Below are positions 1 through 6,893 of a stretch of 9,183 nt of DNA, piece after piece (the stretch's first letter is position 1; the number at the start of each line of letters is the position of its first letter). This DNA is from Acidobacteriota bacterium (GTDB lineage: Bacteria > Acidobacteriota > Blastocatellia > Pyrinomonadales > Pyrinomonadaceae). The DNA lies in contig JACCVS010000815.1 of NCBI GenBank assembly GCA_013698055.1, positions 1 through 9,183 on the forward strand, read 5' to 3'. Made by a program: the position numbers and the translations under genes. The notes beneath the pieces were generated by a model. That model ran no database searches and had not been told where the DNA came from. It saw only the letters and a program-made list of their open reading frames with translations.

Positions 1-212
1 TCTCCCACAAACCGCCGAACCGCAAAATGCCGGAATTAACGATGAAAATCTAACACATGCGCGTCAACAGCGTCCACCAATGTATTTAGATAAACGGATG
101 ACCTAATGTGAAATCTCCTTTGCTTGAGATTAAAGCCTCCGCATTACTGGCGCGTACCCCGGTCAGCTACCACCATATTCGTTTTAGGAAAACCCCCTGC
201 TCAGCCGTCGCC
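1..212. other. Non-coding left edge
   Basis: I find no supported gene on either strand here; all frames are broken by stops. There is a short inverted repeat, AATCTC at 112-117 and GAGATT at 126-131, with an 8-nt loop and no T-tract on either side, so I do not call it a terminator. The stretch may be a 3' flank of a gene lying left of the window or a dispersed non-coding repeat; the sequence alone does not decide. Confidence 0.5.
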
Positions 213-240
213 TTGACCTTTTAATCGCCAACTCTATAAT
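213..240 (+). promoter_or_regulatory. Sigma70-type promoter of the tRNA gene
   Basis: TTGACC at 213-218 (5 of 6 consensus bases) is followed after 16 bases by a perfect TATAAT at 235-240. Transcription would begin near 247, about nine bases before the mature tRNA 5' end, which is a sensible short 5' leader for RNase P removal. The position directly upstream of a tRNA strengthens the call. Confidence 0.78.
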
Positions 241-255
241 TACTATTCCTTCTAT

Positions 256-332
256 GGCGGGGTAGCTCAGCCGGTTAGAGCACGTGATTCATAACCACGA
301 GGTCGGGAGTTCGAGTCTCCCCCCCGCTACCA
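256..332 (+). tRNA. tRNA with CAU anticodon, probably elongator tRNA-Met
   Basis: The full cloverleaf can be drawn. The acceptor stem is 256-262 with 322-328, giving six Watson-Crick pairs and a G1-U72 wobble. The D arm begins GCTC at 265-268 and closes with GAGC at 278-281. The anticodon stem is 283-287 with 295-299, with anticodon CAT at 290-292. The T stem is GGGAG (305-309) with CTCCC (317-321) around TTCGAGT. The discriminator is A329 and CCA is encoded at 330-332. Initiator tRNA is unlikely, because position 1:72 can pair and the anticodon stem lacks the three stacked G-C pairs next to the loop. A CAU tRNA can also be tRNA-Ile2, which is read after lysidine modification; I cannot exclude that by eye. 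The last anticodon-stem pair (31:39) is an A-C mismatch. Confidence 0.95.
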
Positions 333-349
333 ATATTTTCAAGAGTTGG

Positions 350-371
350 CGGCGGTCAGCAATGACCGCCG
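350..371 (+). terminator. Hairpin downstream of the tRNA, likely terminator
   Basis: CGGCGGTCA (350-358) and TGACCGCCG (363-371) form a perfect 9-bp, GC-rich stem closed by a GCAA (GNRA) tetraloop. The bases after it, TTCCTTCT, are T-rich but interrupted, so termination could be imperfect or the hairpin could instead act in 3' trailer processing. It sits 18 nt after the encoded CCA. Confidence 0.6.
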
Positions 372-432
372 TTCCTTCTATGACATTGAATTCTTCATCT
401 AAACTCTGTGCATTGCTGAATTTCGGCTCGTT

Positions 433-454
433 ATCTCAGGCTATATTCTGAGAT
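433..454. promoter_or_regulatory. Palindrome abutting the aldo/keto reductase promoter, possible operator
   Basis: ATCTCAG (433-439) and CTGAGAT (448-454) are a perfect 7-bp inverted repeat separated by 8 bases. The right arm ends on the first T of the predicted -35 hexamer. The size and position suit a dimeric regulator. No T-tract follows, so it is not terminator-like. No regulator gene is visible in the window. Confidence 0.4.
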
Positions 455-482
455 TGACTCAAGTTTTCGTCTGGCATATCGT
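454..482 (+). promoter_or_regulatory. Predicted promoter of the aldo/keto reductase gene
   Basis: TTGACT at 454-459 (5 of 6) and TATCGT at 477-482 (4 of 6) are separated by exactly 17 bases. Transcription would begin near 489, giving a leader of about 40 nt that contains the strong ribosome binding site at 516-522. Confidence 0.55.
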
Positions 483-515
483 CAAGGTAATCACGTTTAA
501 AAGAGAGCACACCAT

Positions 516-522
516 AGGGAGG
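516..522 (+). promoter_or_regulatory. Ribosome binding site that decides the aldo/keto reductase start
   Basis: AGGGAGG ends one base before an ATG at 524 but lies at ideal spacing (7 nt) from a second in-frame ATG at 530. The spacing favours 530 as the true start and makes the first two codons of the longer frame untranslated. Confidence 0.7.
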
Positions 523-529
523 AATGAAA

Positions 530-1495
530 ATGTCTGGAAGTACGTCGCGTTCTGAAATGCCGTATCGAACGCTTGGCAGCACGGGCGAGCGTGTCTCCTG
601 CATTGGTCTTGGAGGTTGGCATCTGAGCCTCAAGCATGTTGATGAGGACACGAGCCTGCGCATCATCCGCACTGCCATTGACCGTGGCATCAACTTCATG
701 GACAACTCCTGGGACTACAACGAGGGCGAGAGCGAACGCCGGATGGGCAAGGCGCTTCTTGACGGATATCGTGAAAGGGCTTTCCTCATGACGAAGATTG
801 ATGGACGCTCAAAGAAGGAAGCTGCCAAGCAACTGGACGAATCGCTCAAGCGCCTAAAGGTAGAATACATTGACCTCGTTCAGCATCATGAAATCATACG
901 CTACGAAGACCCGCACCGTATTTTTGACGAAGAAGGGGCCAATGCTGCGCTTTTAGAGGCTCGTGAAGCAGGGAAGATTCGCTATATCGGCTTCACTGGC
1001 CACAAAGACCCACAGATACACCTGCACATGCTCGAAGTCGCGCGCCTGAATGGATTCAAGTTCGACACGGCACAGATGCCATTGAACGTGATGGATGCGC
1101 ATTACCGCAGCTTTTCAAAGCTGGTCGTGCCTGAGATGGTGAAAGAGGGCGTCGGCATTCTCGGCATGAAAGCGATGGCGAACGGAATCCTTTTGAAGTC
1201 GAACACGGTGACGCCGATTGAGTGCCTGCACTACGCTCTGAACCTGCCCATCTCGGTCGTTATTACAGGAATTGACAGTATGGAATTTCTGGATCAGGCA
1301 TTTGAAGCAGCACAGAGTTTCAAGCCGTTTAGCGATGAACAGCTCAACTCCATCCTCGCAAAGACCACCCGCGCTGCCGCTCGCGGTGAGTTCGAGCCGT
1401 TCAAGACGACATCCATCTTCGACAGCACTGCGCAGAATCCGGATTGGCTGGGCGAGGAGTCAGAACGCGTCCAGCAGTTGATGCCGCCGCAGTAG
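530..1495 (+). CDS. Aldo/keto reductase family oxidoreductase
   Basis: This 321-residue protein is a cytosolic NAD(P)H-dependent aldo/keto reductase, a TIM barrel that typically interconverts carbonyls and alcohols; the substrate is unknown. Numbered from the ATG at 530, the family catalytic tetrad is visible: Asp58 and Tyr63 (in DNSWDYN), Lys89 (MTKID) and His120 (DLVQHHE). The N-terminal beta-strand region carries YRTLGSTGERVSCIGLGG. The barrel continues to the ISVVITGIDS segment around residue 248, as in cofactor-binding C-terminal strands. There is no C-terminal ferredoxin-like cysteine cluster, unlike one common bacterial subgroup. It has its own promoter and ribosome binding site. It converges on the molybdoenzyme operon, whose last stop codon is only 8 bp away. 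Family assignment is firm; a role in aldehyde handling with the neighbouring operon is inference. Confidence 0.93.
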   Translation: MSGSTSRSEMPYRTLGSTGERVSCIGLGGWHLSLKHVDEDTSLRIIRTAIDRGINFMDNSWDYNEGESERRMGKALLDGYRERAFLMTKIDGRSKKEAAKQLDESLKRLKVEYIDLVQHHEIIRYEDPHRIFDEEGANAALLEAREAGKIRYIGFTGHKDPQIHLHMLEVARLNGFKFDTAQMPLNVMDAHYRSFSKLVVPEMVKEGVGILGMKAMANGILLKSNTVTPIECLHYALNLPISVVITGIDSMEFLDQAFEAAQSFKPFSDEQLNSILAKTTRAAARGEFEPFKTTSIFDSTAQNPDWLGEESERVQQLMPPQ

Positions 1496-1503
1496 AAGAG
1501 ACG

Positions 1504-2130
1504 TTATCTGTCAAACAACTCTTTGTTATGTAAGGCGCGATAGTCGTCCGGCGTATCAACATCGAAGGATGCTTCAGGCATAGCGACACTCGCGGCTTCC
1601 GCCGCGTGGCGCGTGATGATGCGTTTAGCACCTTCCGCCCCGTTGAGTGCCCTCAGTTCTGGAAAGAGGGCGCGACTGAAGAGCGCTGGAACGCCAAACG
1701 TTTTTTCACCATCCGTTTCATATTCTGAGGCGACAAGCAATGCCCGGCTTGCGCGATAAGCATCACCCAGACGCCTGATCACCTTGCTTGTGACAAACGG
1801 CTGATCACAGAGCATCGAAATCACTGCCTCTGTTCCATCAGGTGCTGTGGCTTCCAACGCTTGCAACCCACACCGAATAGAAGAACCCATCCCTTCATGC
1901 CAGAGTTGATTAACGACGATGCTCGTATCCAGAGCGGCGATTTCCTCTTGCAGATCATCGGCATGTGAACCAAGCACAACAATGACGGGACGGCAATCTG
2001 TCTCAAGTGCAGTACGCGCGGCGCGACTGAGCAGTGTCTCTCCTTCAAACGTCAGCAGTTGCTTAGGCTTTCCCATGCGAGAGCTTGCGCCCGCCGCCAG
2101 CAGGATGATGCCGATGCCCGATTCACTCAC
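1504..2130 (-). CDS. mocA: MocA-type molybdenum cofactor cytidylyltransferase
   Basis: This 208-residue nucleotidyltransferase has the GT-A fold of the MobA/MocA family. The nucleotide-binding loop is LAAGASSRMGKPKQLL (residues 11-26). It is followed by NQLWHEGMGSS (74-84), the metal-binding aspartate in LCDQPFV (107-113) and FDVDTPDDY (189-197). The KPKQLL form of the loop and the operon context favour MocA, which transfers CMP to Mo-molybdopterin to give the dinucleotide cofactor used by xanthine oxidase-family enzymes, over MobA, which uses GMP. The start is GTG, inside a 4-nt GTGA overlap with the xdhC stop. No clear Shine-Dalgarno precedes it, so translation is probably coupled. It is the last gene of the minus-strand operon. 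The exact nucleotide specificity is inferred from context. Confidence 0.9.
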   Translation of the reverse strand: MSESGIGIILLAAGASSRMGKPKQLLTFEGETLLSRAARTALETDCRPVIVVLGSHADDLQEEIAALDTSIVVNQLWHEGMGSSIRCGLQALEATAPDGTEAVISMLCDQPFVTSKVIRRLGDAYRASRALLVASEYETDGEKTFGVPALFSRALFPELRALNGAEGAKRIITRHAAEAASVAMPEASFDVDTPDDYRALHNKELFDR

Positions 2131-3365
2131 AATGAATGACAGACGTTGAGCGCCGCGCTTTCGTCCGTAGAGACATACGGCTTGATGGAAACTTCCATCG
2201 AAGCAGGCTCGGAGTAATGCTGATCGTGAATCGGTGTGTTGCGATCGCGCAGGAAACTGCCGCTGCGTGTCGTAGAAACGGCTTTGATTTCAGCGACAAT
2301 CGCCAGAGCAATCTCTTCCGGCGTCTCTGCGCCGATGTCCAAACCGATGGGGCTGTGAAGTCGCGCGAACTCAGATTTCGCAAGCCCTAAAACATCCATA
2401 TTGATCTCTTCGAGCAGTTTCAATGTGCGCTGTTTTGGGCCGAGGATGCCCAGATAACAGACGGGCGACGGCAACAATGCTTTCAACAGCTCAACGTCAT
2501 CCAGATAATTATGAGTCATCACGACGACTGCGGTGTTCTCAGTTAAAGAAACTTGCGCGGTCATCTCATTCGCGCGACAGAGCACGACCTCATTTGCTTC
2601 CCTGAACCGTTCCCTCGTGGCGCTCCGCGCCCGCGTGTCAACGATTGTGACATGCCAGCCGAGTGTTCGCGCCTGCCGCACGAGCGGCATCGCGTCTTGC
2701 TCCGCACCGAAGATAACGAGCGGGTGCGGAGGCATAATGACATCGAAGAAGATTTCCGTTTGCCCTTCGCTCGTTTCAAAGGAGCGCACCAATGCTCGCT
2801 TGCCTGCGAGAATCTCAAGCGCAGCTTCGCGAATGCGCGCGGCAAGCCTTCCATTGGCGAGAGATTGGGCGTAGATGTTGAGCTGCTCATCAAGCAGTAA
2901 TCGTTGGCCAATCTCAACTGCATAATCTTCGCCGCCATTCTTATCTTCTACTTTCGCGATGACCGTAGCGCACACTCCGCTTTGACGCGCCCGTAAACAG
3001 TCTGCAATGAACTTCAGTGCGCCTGCCCCCGCGCTTCCTTCGTGAAGACTTTCAAGCAGCACACGCACGACACCGTTGCACCCCAACCCCAGTCCCCACA
3101 CGATGTCTTCGTTGCCGCGCGTGTCATATTCAATAAGGCGTGCGGCTCCGGATTCCATGACATTAAAGGCTCTCTCCGCTACATCTCGCTCCAAACAACC
3201 GCCGCTAATTGTGCCGACCGTCTGACCGACCTCTGTTATTAACATGCGCGCGCCGGGACGCCTGTAAGCAGAGCCTTCGACGCCAACAACCGTTGCTAGC
3301 GCAGCCCGCTCGCCACGCGCTCTCACCTGCGCGTAAGCATCAACGATTGATTTTGACTCGTTCAT
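2127..3365 (-). CDS. xdhC: XdhC/CoxI-family molybdoenzyme maturation protein
   Basis: This 412-residue protein belongs to the XdhC family, cytosolic chaperones that bind the molybdenum cofactor, support its sulfuration and deliver it to xanthine dehydrogenase-type enzymes. E. coli PaoD plays this part in paoABCD. The N-terminal XdhC_CoxI domain shows GSAYRRPGARM (31-41), SGGCLE (54-59) and GLGLGCNG (91-98). The C-terminal Rossmann domain shows LVIFGAEQDA (216-225), Asp243 at the end of the second strand, MTHNYLDD (283-290), GILGPKQR (306-313) and SPIGLDIGAETPEEIA (338-353). After the usual family end (near DRNTPIH, 374-380) there is an extra tail of about 30 residues of unknown purpose. The ATG lies in an ATGA overlap with the molybdopterin-subunit stop and follows a G-rich stretch (3373-3380) that can serve as ribosome binding site. 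Confidence 0.93.
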   Translation of the reverse strand: MNESKSIVDAYAQVRARGERAALATVVGVEGSAYRRPGARMLITEVGQTVGTISGGCLERDVAERAFNVMESGAARLIEYDTRGNEDIVWGLGLGCNGVVRVLLESLHEGSAGAGALKFIADCLRARQSGVCATVIAKVEDKNGGEDYAVEIGQRLLLDEQLNIYAQSLANGRLAARIREAALEILAGKRALVRSFETSEGQTEIFFDVIMPPHPLVIFGAEQDAMPLVRQARTLGWHVTIVDTRARSATRERFREANEVVLCRANEMTAQVSLTENTAVVVMTHNYLDDVELLKALLPSPVCYLGILGPKQRTLKLLEEINMDVLGLAKSEFARLHSPIGLDIGAETPEEIALAIVAEIKAVSTTRSGSFLRDRNTPIHDQHYSEPASMEVSIKPYVSTDESAALNVCHSL

Positions 3366-5632
3366 GCGAGCGCCCCCTTCCCCATCAGTTTGTCCGGTGT
3401 GATTGGCAGATCGCGCACACGCACGCCCGTCGCATGATAGACGGCGTTAGCGATGGCCGCCGCTGCGCCCACGATGCTGATTTCGCCCGCGCCTTTGGCT
3501 CCAATAGGGCTGGCGTACTCGTCGAAGCTCTCCATTAAGACGATATCCATCAGTGGCACATCTGCGTTGACTGGCACGTGATACTCTGCGAGGTCACGAT
3601 TGACGATACGTCCCAGATTTTTGTCGAGCACCGTCTCTTCCATCAAAGCCATCCCGATTCCCATGACGATGCCGCCGCGCATCTGCGACTCGGCGAGCTT
3701 CATATTCATCACGCGCCCGATGTCGTAAGCGCCCGCGAAGCGTGTCACTCGCACCTCTCCAAAATCCGGATCAATGCGCACCTCCGCGAACTGCGCGCCG
3801 AAGGAGTGTGACGAATGCGTCTTCTGCCTATCATTGAACTGCATGTCGAAGTTGCCTTCGATCTCTTTCACGCGAGCGCGCGAAAGAATCTCTCGATAGG
3901 TTTCACCTTTCGCCGGATTGTCCGTGAGCGAGAGCCTGCCATCTTTCACCACGACCTGTTCGGCAGTTGCTCCGTAAAGCGGTGAACGCTTGTCTTCGCG
4001 CGTCAACTCTTTCAGCCTGGTGATGGCCGCACGCCCTGCGCCTTGTATCGCGCTGCCAACTGACATGGTGGTCGTTGAGCCACCGGTGACGAATGCTTTA
4101 GGTAAATTGGTGTCGCCGATGTCAACTCGCACGCGCTCGACCGGAAGTCCTAAAGTCTCGGCAGCGATCTGCGTCAGCACCGTGTAAGCGCCCGTGCCTA
4201 AGTCGTGCGTGCTGCTTTCGGCGATGGCCGTGCCGTCCTGCTGGATTCGCACGCGCGCCGAGGATGGAAAGTGATTGACAGGATAGACTGCGGTCGCCAT
4301 CCCCATCCCGATGAGATAGCGCCCATCGCGCGTCGAAGCAGGCTGAGGCTTTCGGCGCGACCATCCGAACCGCCCTGCGCCCTTTTTGTAACAATCCTTC
4401 AAAAGATTGGTTGACCACGGCAGTTTATCGTCCGGGTCTGTGTCTGCGTGGTTAACGAGGCGCAGCTTGATCGGGTCCATGTTGAGCTTGTAGGCCAGCT
4501 CGTCCAATGCGGATTCAAGAGCGAACATACCCGAAGTTTCGCCCGGCGCTCTCATGTATGTCGGGGTTCCGACGTTAAGCGGGATTAGGCGTTGCGAGGC
4601 ACGGAGGTTCTCGCTCGCGTACATCATGTGCGTCGCCTTGCTGAACGGCTCGACGTACTCATCATAAACGGAAGTGTGCGAGACGCCTTCGTGAATGATG
4701 GCCGTCAGTTTCCCATCGCGCGCGGCCCCGAGCGCGACGCGCTGCTCTGTTTCCGCACGATGACCCATGTTAGAAAACATTTCCTGGCGCGTGGTGGTGA
4801 GACGCACGGGACGCTTCACATGACGCGCCGCTGCGGCGGCCAGAGGGACGTGCGCCCAGACAGTGCCTTTACCGCCGAAGCCGCCGCCCGTGAATTTGCA
4901 GATGACGCGCACATTCTCTTCAGGAATGCCGAAGGTTATGGCCATCGCATGACGCACGCCGTAGGTGTACTGCGTCGCGTCATAGACGGTGAGCTTGTCG
5001 CCTTCCCACACGGCGGTCGTCGCGTGCGGCTCCATCGGGTTGTGATGCTCTGTGGGTGTTCGATAAATCTCGTCCACGCGCACGGCAGCCGCACTCAGCC
5101 CCGCATCAGGGTTGCCGCGCGTCGAGTCTGCGGGCTTGCCAGCGACCTTTCCCTTGGGAAGTCTCGCTTTGCCACGCTCGCGCTCGATGTCTGTGGCGGG
5201 CGGTTGCTCGTCGTAGGTGGCACGCACAAGGTCAGCGGCCCGGCGTGCCTGCTCTAAAGTCTCCGCGACGACGAGAGCGATGTACTGGCCACTGTAATAA
5301 ACAGTCGGACTTTGCAGCGGGACGCGACGACCTGCGGCATCTCCTTCCGCCGGATTTGTGAAGACGGGTTTCAGTTTCGGCGCGTTCTCGTGCGTCATGA
5401 TGTGCAGCACGCCGGGTACTTTCAAAGCTGCGCTCGTATCTATGCTCTTGATGCGACCATTGGCAATGGTTGAGCCGACGAGCGCAGCGTAAGCCATGTT
5501 CGTGGCGGGAAACTCGACGGCGTAGAGCGCGCCGCCCGTGACCTTCAACCGACCATCAACGCGGTTGATGGACTGGCCCACGATTCCTTTGTTCTGATTC
5601 GTCGCTTTGTTGCCTTGTTGATTAGCGCTCAC
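3362..5632 (-). CDS. paoC: Molybdopterin-binding (large) subunit of a PaoC/XdhA-type aldehyde or xanthine oxidoreductase
   Basis: This 756-residue protein is the catalytic Mo subunit of a xanthine oxidase-family hydroxylase, which oxidises aldehydes or N-heterocycles using water as the oxygen source. Residues 20-130 form the small Ald_Xan_dh hammerhead domain, beginning with GQSINRVDGRLKVTGGALYA. The Mo-cofactor domains follow, with FTGGGFGGK (247-255), TYMRAPGETSG (358-368), STHDLGTGAYT (474-484) and the active-site glutamate in GAKGAGE (Glu717). No Tat or Sec signal is present; periplasmic members of the family are carried out by the signal on the [2Fe-2S] subunit, which is not found here. 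The start is GTG, preceded by a strong ribosome binding site at 5639-5644 inside the upstream gene. Length and the three-subunit layout match PaoC. Substrate is not readable, and the symbol denotes the family only. Confidence 0.93.
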   Translation of the reverse strand: MSANQQGNKATNQNKGIVGQSINRVDGRLKVTGGALYAVEFPATNMAYAALVGSTIANGRIKSIDTSAALKVPGVLHIMTHENAPKLKPVFTNPAEGDAAGRRVPLQSPTVYYSGQYIALVVAETLEQARRAADLVRATYDEQPPATDIERERGKARLPKGKVAGKPADSTRGNPDAGLSAAAVRVDEIYRTPTEHHNPMEPHATTAVWEGDKLTVYDATQYTYGVRHAMAITFGIPEENVRVICKFTGGGFGGKGTVWAHVPLAAAAARHVKRPVRLTTTRQEMFSNMGHRAETEQRVALGAARDGKLTAIIHEGVSHTSVYDEYVEPFSKATHMMYASENLRASQRLIPLNVGTPTYMRAPGETSGMFALESALDELAYKLNMDPIKLRLVNHADTDPDDKLPWSTNLLKDCYKKGAGRFGWSRRKPQPASTRDGRYLIGMGMATAVYPVNHFPSSARVRIQQDGTAIAESSTHDLGTGAYTVLTQIAAETLGLPVERVRVDIGDTNLPKAFVTGGSTTTMSVGSAIQGAGRAAITRLKELTREDKRSPLYGATAEQVVVKDGRLSLTDNPAKGETYREILSRARVKEIEGNFDMQFNDRQKTHSSHSFGAQFAEVRIDPDFGEVRVTRFAGAYDIGRVMNMKLAESQMRGGIVMGIGMALMEETVLDKNLGRIVNRDLAEYHVPVNADVPLMDIVLMESFDEYASPIGAKGAGEISIVGAAAAIANAVYHATGVRVRDLPITPDKLMGKGALA

Positions 5633-6627
5633 GCTGCACCTCCCGCTTTTCGGTTCGCCACTTCGTTTAAGATTCGCGCTACAGCGCGCTTCGCCATCTC
5701 AATCTTGAAAGCGTTGTGCTTCTGCGGCACCGCGCCCATCATGGCCGCCGCCGCCGCCACTTTGAAGGTCTGCGCGTTCGCTTGCGCGCCTGTTAAGACT
5801 TTTTCGGCGTCGAGCGAGCGCCAGGGCTTGTGCGCGACACCACCCAACGCCAGTCGCGCCGCTTCAATCTTTCCATTCTTAATATCGAGCGCCGCCGCTA
5901 CTGAAACGAGCGCGAACGCATATTGCGCGCGGTCTCTGACTTTCAGATAGCCCGAACGCTTTGCGAAGGCGCTTGAAGGCAGGTCAACTGCGACGATCAA
6001 TTCGTCCGGCTGCAAGTTGGTATCAACCTCTGGCGTATCACCCGGTAGTCGGTGGAACTCTGTAATTGGAATCTCCCGCGCTCCCCGTGGGCTTTCAACC
6101 CTGATGACGGCATCGAGAGCGGCGAGCGCCACGCACATGTCAGAGGGATGCGTTGCGATACACTTATTGCTCGCGCCCAGGACAGCGTGAATGCGATTGA
6201 ATCCGGGAATTGCCGGGCAACCTGAGCCAGGCACGCGCTTGTTGCAGGGAAAGGCCGTGTCCATGAAATAGTAGCAGCGCGTGCGCTGCAAGAGATTGCC
6301 GCCGACCGTCGCCATGTTCCTCAGTTGCGGCGAAGCGCCCGAGAGGAGAGCTTCAGAGAGCACAGGGAAACTTCCTTGCACGAGTTTGCTATTAGCCACC
6401 TCGCTGTTGCTGACGAGTGCGCCGATGCGAAGCCCTGTTGGAATCTTCTCAATCTTTTTCAGCGCGAGGCGGTTGATGTCAACCAATTCACCTGGCTGTT
6501 GCACGTTCATCTTCATCAAGTCAATGAGATTAGTTCCGCCAGCGAGGAACTTCGCTCCCGTGTTACCAGCGACTTCGCGCAGAGCTTCCGCTTGATTAGC
6601 CGCGCGCTTGTATATAAATGAATTCAT
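5629..6627 (-). CDS. paoB: FAD-binding, [4Fe-4S]-containing subunit of a PaoB-type molybdoenzyme
   Basis: This 332-residue protein is the medium (FAD) subunit of a xanthine oxidase-family enzyme. The FAD-binding loops are FLAGGTNLIDLMK (27-39) and NMATVGGNLLQR (104-115). Between the two halves of the FAD domain is the insert found in PaoB and in 4-hydroxybenzoyl-CoA reductase beta subunits. It carries four cysteines (Cys118, Cys128, Cys137, Cys156) in the RCYYFMDTAFPCNK, PGSGC and KCIATHPSDM contexts that bind an additional [4Fe-4S] cluster. The C-terminal CO_dehydrogenase flavoprotein domain includes KVRDRAQYAFALVSVAAA (229-246). The ATG at 6627 follows AAGGTGA at ideal distance. It overlaps the Mo subunit by 4 nt (GTGA). 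Normally a [2Fe-2S] subunit gene precedes this one; here it does not. The symbol denotes the family, not proven orthology. Confidence 0.93.
   Translation of the reverse strand: MNSFIYKRAANQAEALREVAGNTGAKFLAGGTNLIDLMKMNVQQPGELVDINRLALKKIEKIPTGLRIGALVSNSEVANSKLVQGSFPVLSEALLSGASPQLRNMATVGGNLLQRTRCYYFMDTAFPCNKRVPGSGCPAIPGFNRIHAVLGASNKCIATHPSDMCVALAALDAVIRVESPRGAREIPITEFHRLPGDTPEVDTNLQPDELIVAVDLPSSAFAKRSGYLKVRDRAQYAFALVSVAAALDIKNGKIEAARLALGGVAHKPWRSLDAEKVLTGAQANAQTFKVAAAAAMMGAVPQKHNAFKIEMAKRAVARILNEVANRKAGGAA
5639..5644 (-). promoter_or_regulatory. Ribosome binding site fixing the GTG start of the Mo subunit
   Basis: On the minus strand GGGAGG lies six bases upstream of the GTG at 5632-5630, within the last codons of the FAD subunit gene. 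It supports the GTG start and independent loading of ribosomes at the 4-nt overlap. Confidence 0.7.
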
Positions 6628-6643
6628 TTCTTTTCACCTTTTC

Positions 6644-6893
6644 TCAACCGCAATCCACACCATTTATTGCTCGCACAGGTAATTCCCTGCGTAAGCTTTT
6701 GCTGAGAGTCGTGAGGAAAATGAAGACGATCATCCAGATGATGAAGCCGAAGAAGGCAGACAACATAGCGAGAAATGCCGTCGTCTCGCCCATTGTCTCG
6801 AAGGCGCTGTCAATCCATGTATCGGGGAAGACATTGCTTCCAATAACAACAGTTGGGAATAAAACAAGCGGCTCGATAAAAGTAAGCGAACAT
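6644..6893 (-). pseudogene. Small membrane-protein frame, apparently frameshifted, upstream of paoB
   Basis: A minus-strand frame open from 6913 to a TGA at 6644-6646 reads like protein rather than noise. It contains FPTVVIGSNVF, TWIDSAFETMGETT and a strongly hydrophobic stretch with AFFGFIIWMIVFIFL, followed by a positively charged SKSLRREL tail, as in an inner-membrane helix with cytosolic end. The frame has no ATG, GTG or TTG near its beginning. An ATG at 6893-6891 lies in the neighbouring frame. Removing one T from the run at 6881-6878 joins it into an 82-codon protein beginning MFAYFIEPLVLF. The TGA is 16 bp before the paoB start, so it would be the first gene of the operon. I do not recognise the family. 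It may be a decayed gene, a sequencing indel, or a 49-residue protein starting at the internal ATG (MGETT). Confidence 0.42.

Larger units (their letters stand above)
246..382. repeat. 11-bp direct repeat flanking the tRNA unit
   Basis: TTCCTTCTATG occurs at 246-256, ending on the first base of the tRNA, and again at 372-382, just after the downstream hairpin. The copies are exactly 126 bp apart, the length of one tRNA plus spacer plus hairpin. This fits a former tandem tRNA array that has lost its second unit, although chance is possible for 11 bp. Confidence 0.6.

Noticed and set aside
256..332. tRNA as an integration (att) site for an island
   Set aside because: No integrase, no repeat of the tRNA 3' end elsewhere in the window, and the downstream genes look like ordinary metabolism.
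2533..2938. Several frames of 113-125 codons on both strands inside xdhC
   Set aside because: They overlap the conserved Rossmann domain of XdhC and show no motif, signal or ribosome binding site of their own.
4592..5257. Plus-strand open frame of 221 codons
   Set aside because: It lies wholly inside the Mo subunit gene on the opposite strand, whose motifs are unmistakable. The product has no recognisable domain; it is a shadow frame of GC-rich coding DNA.
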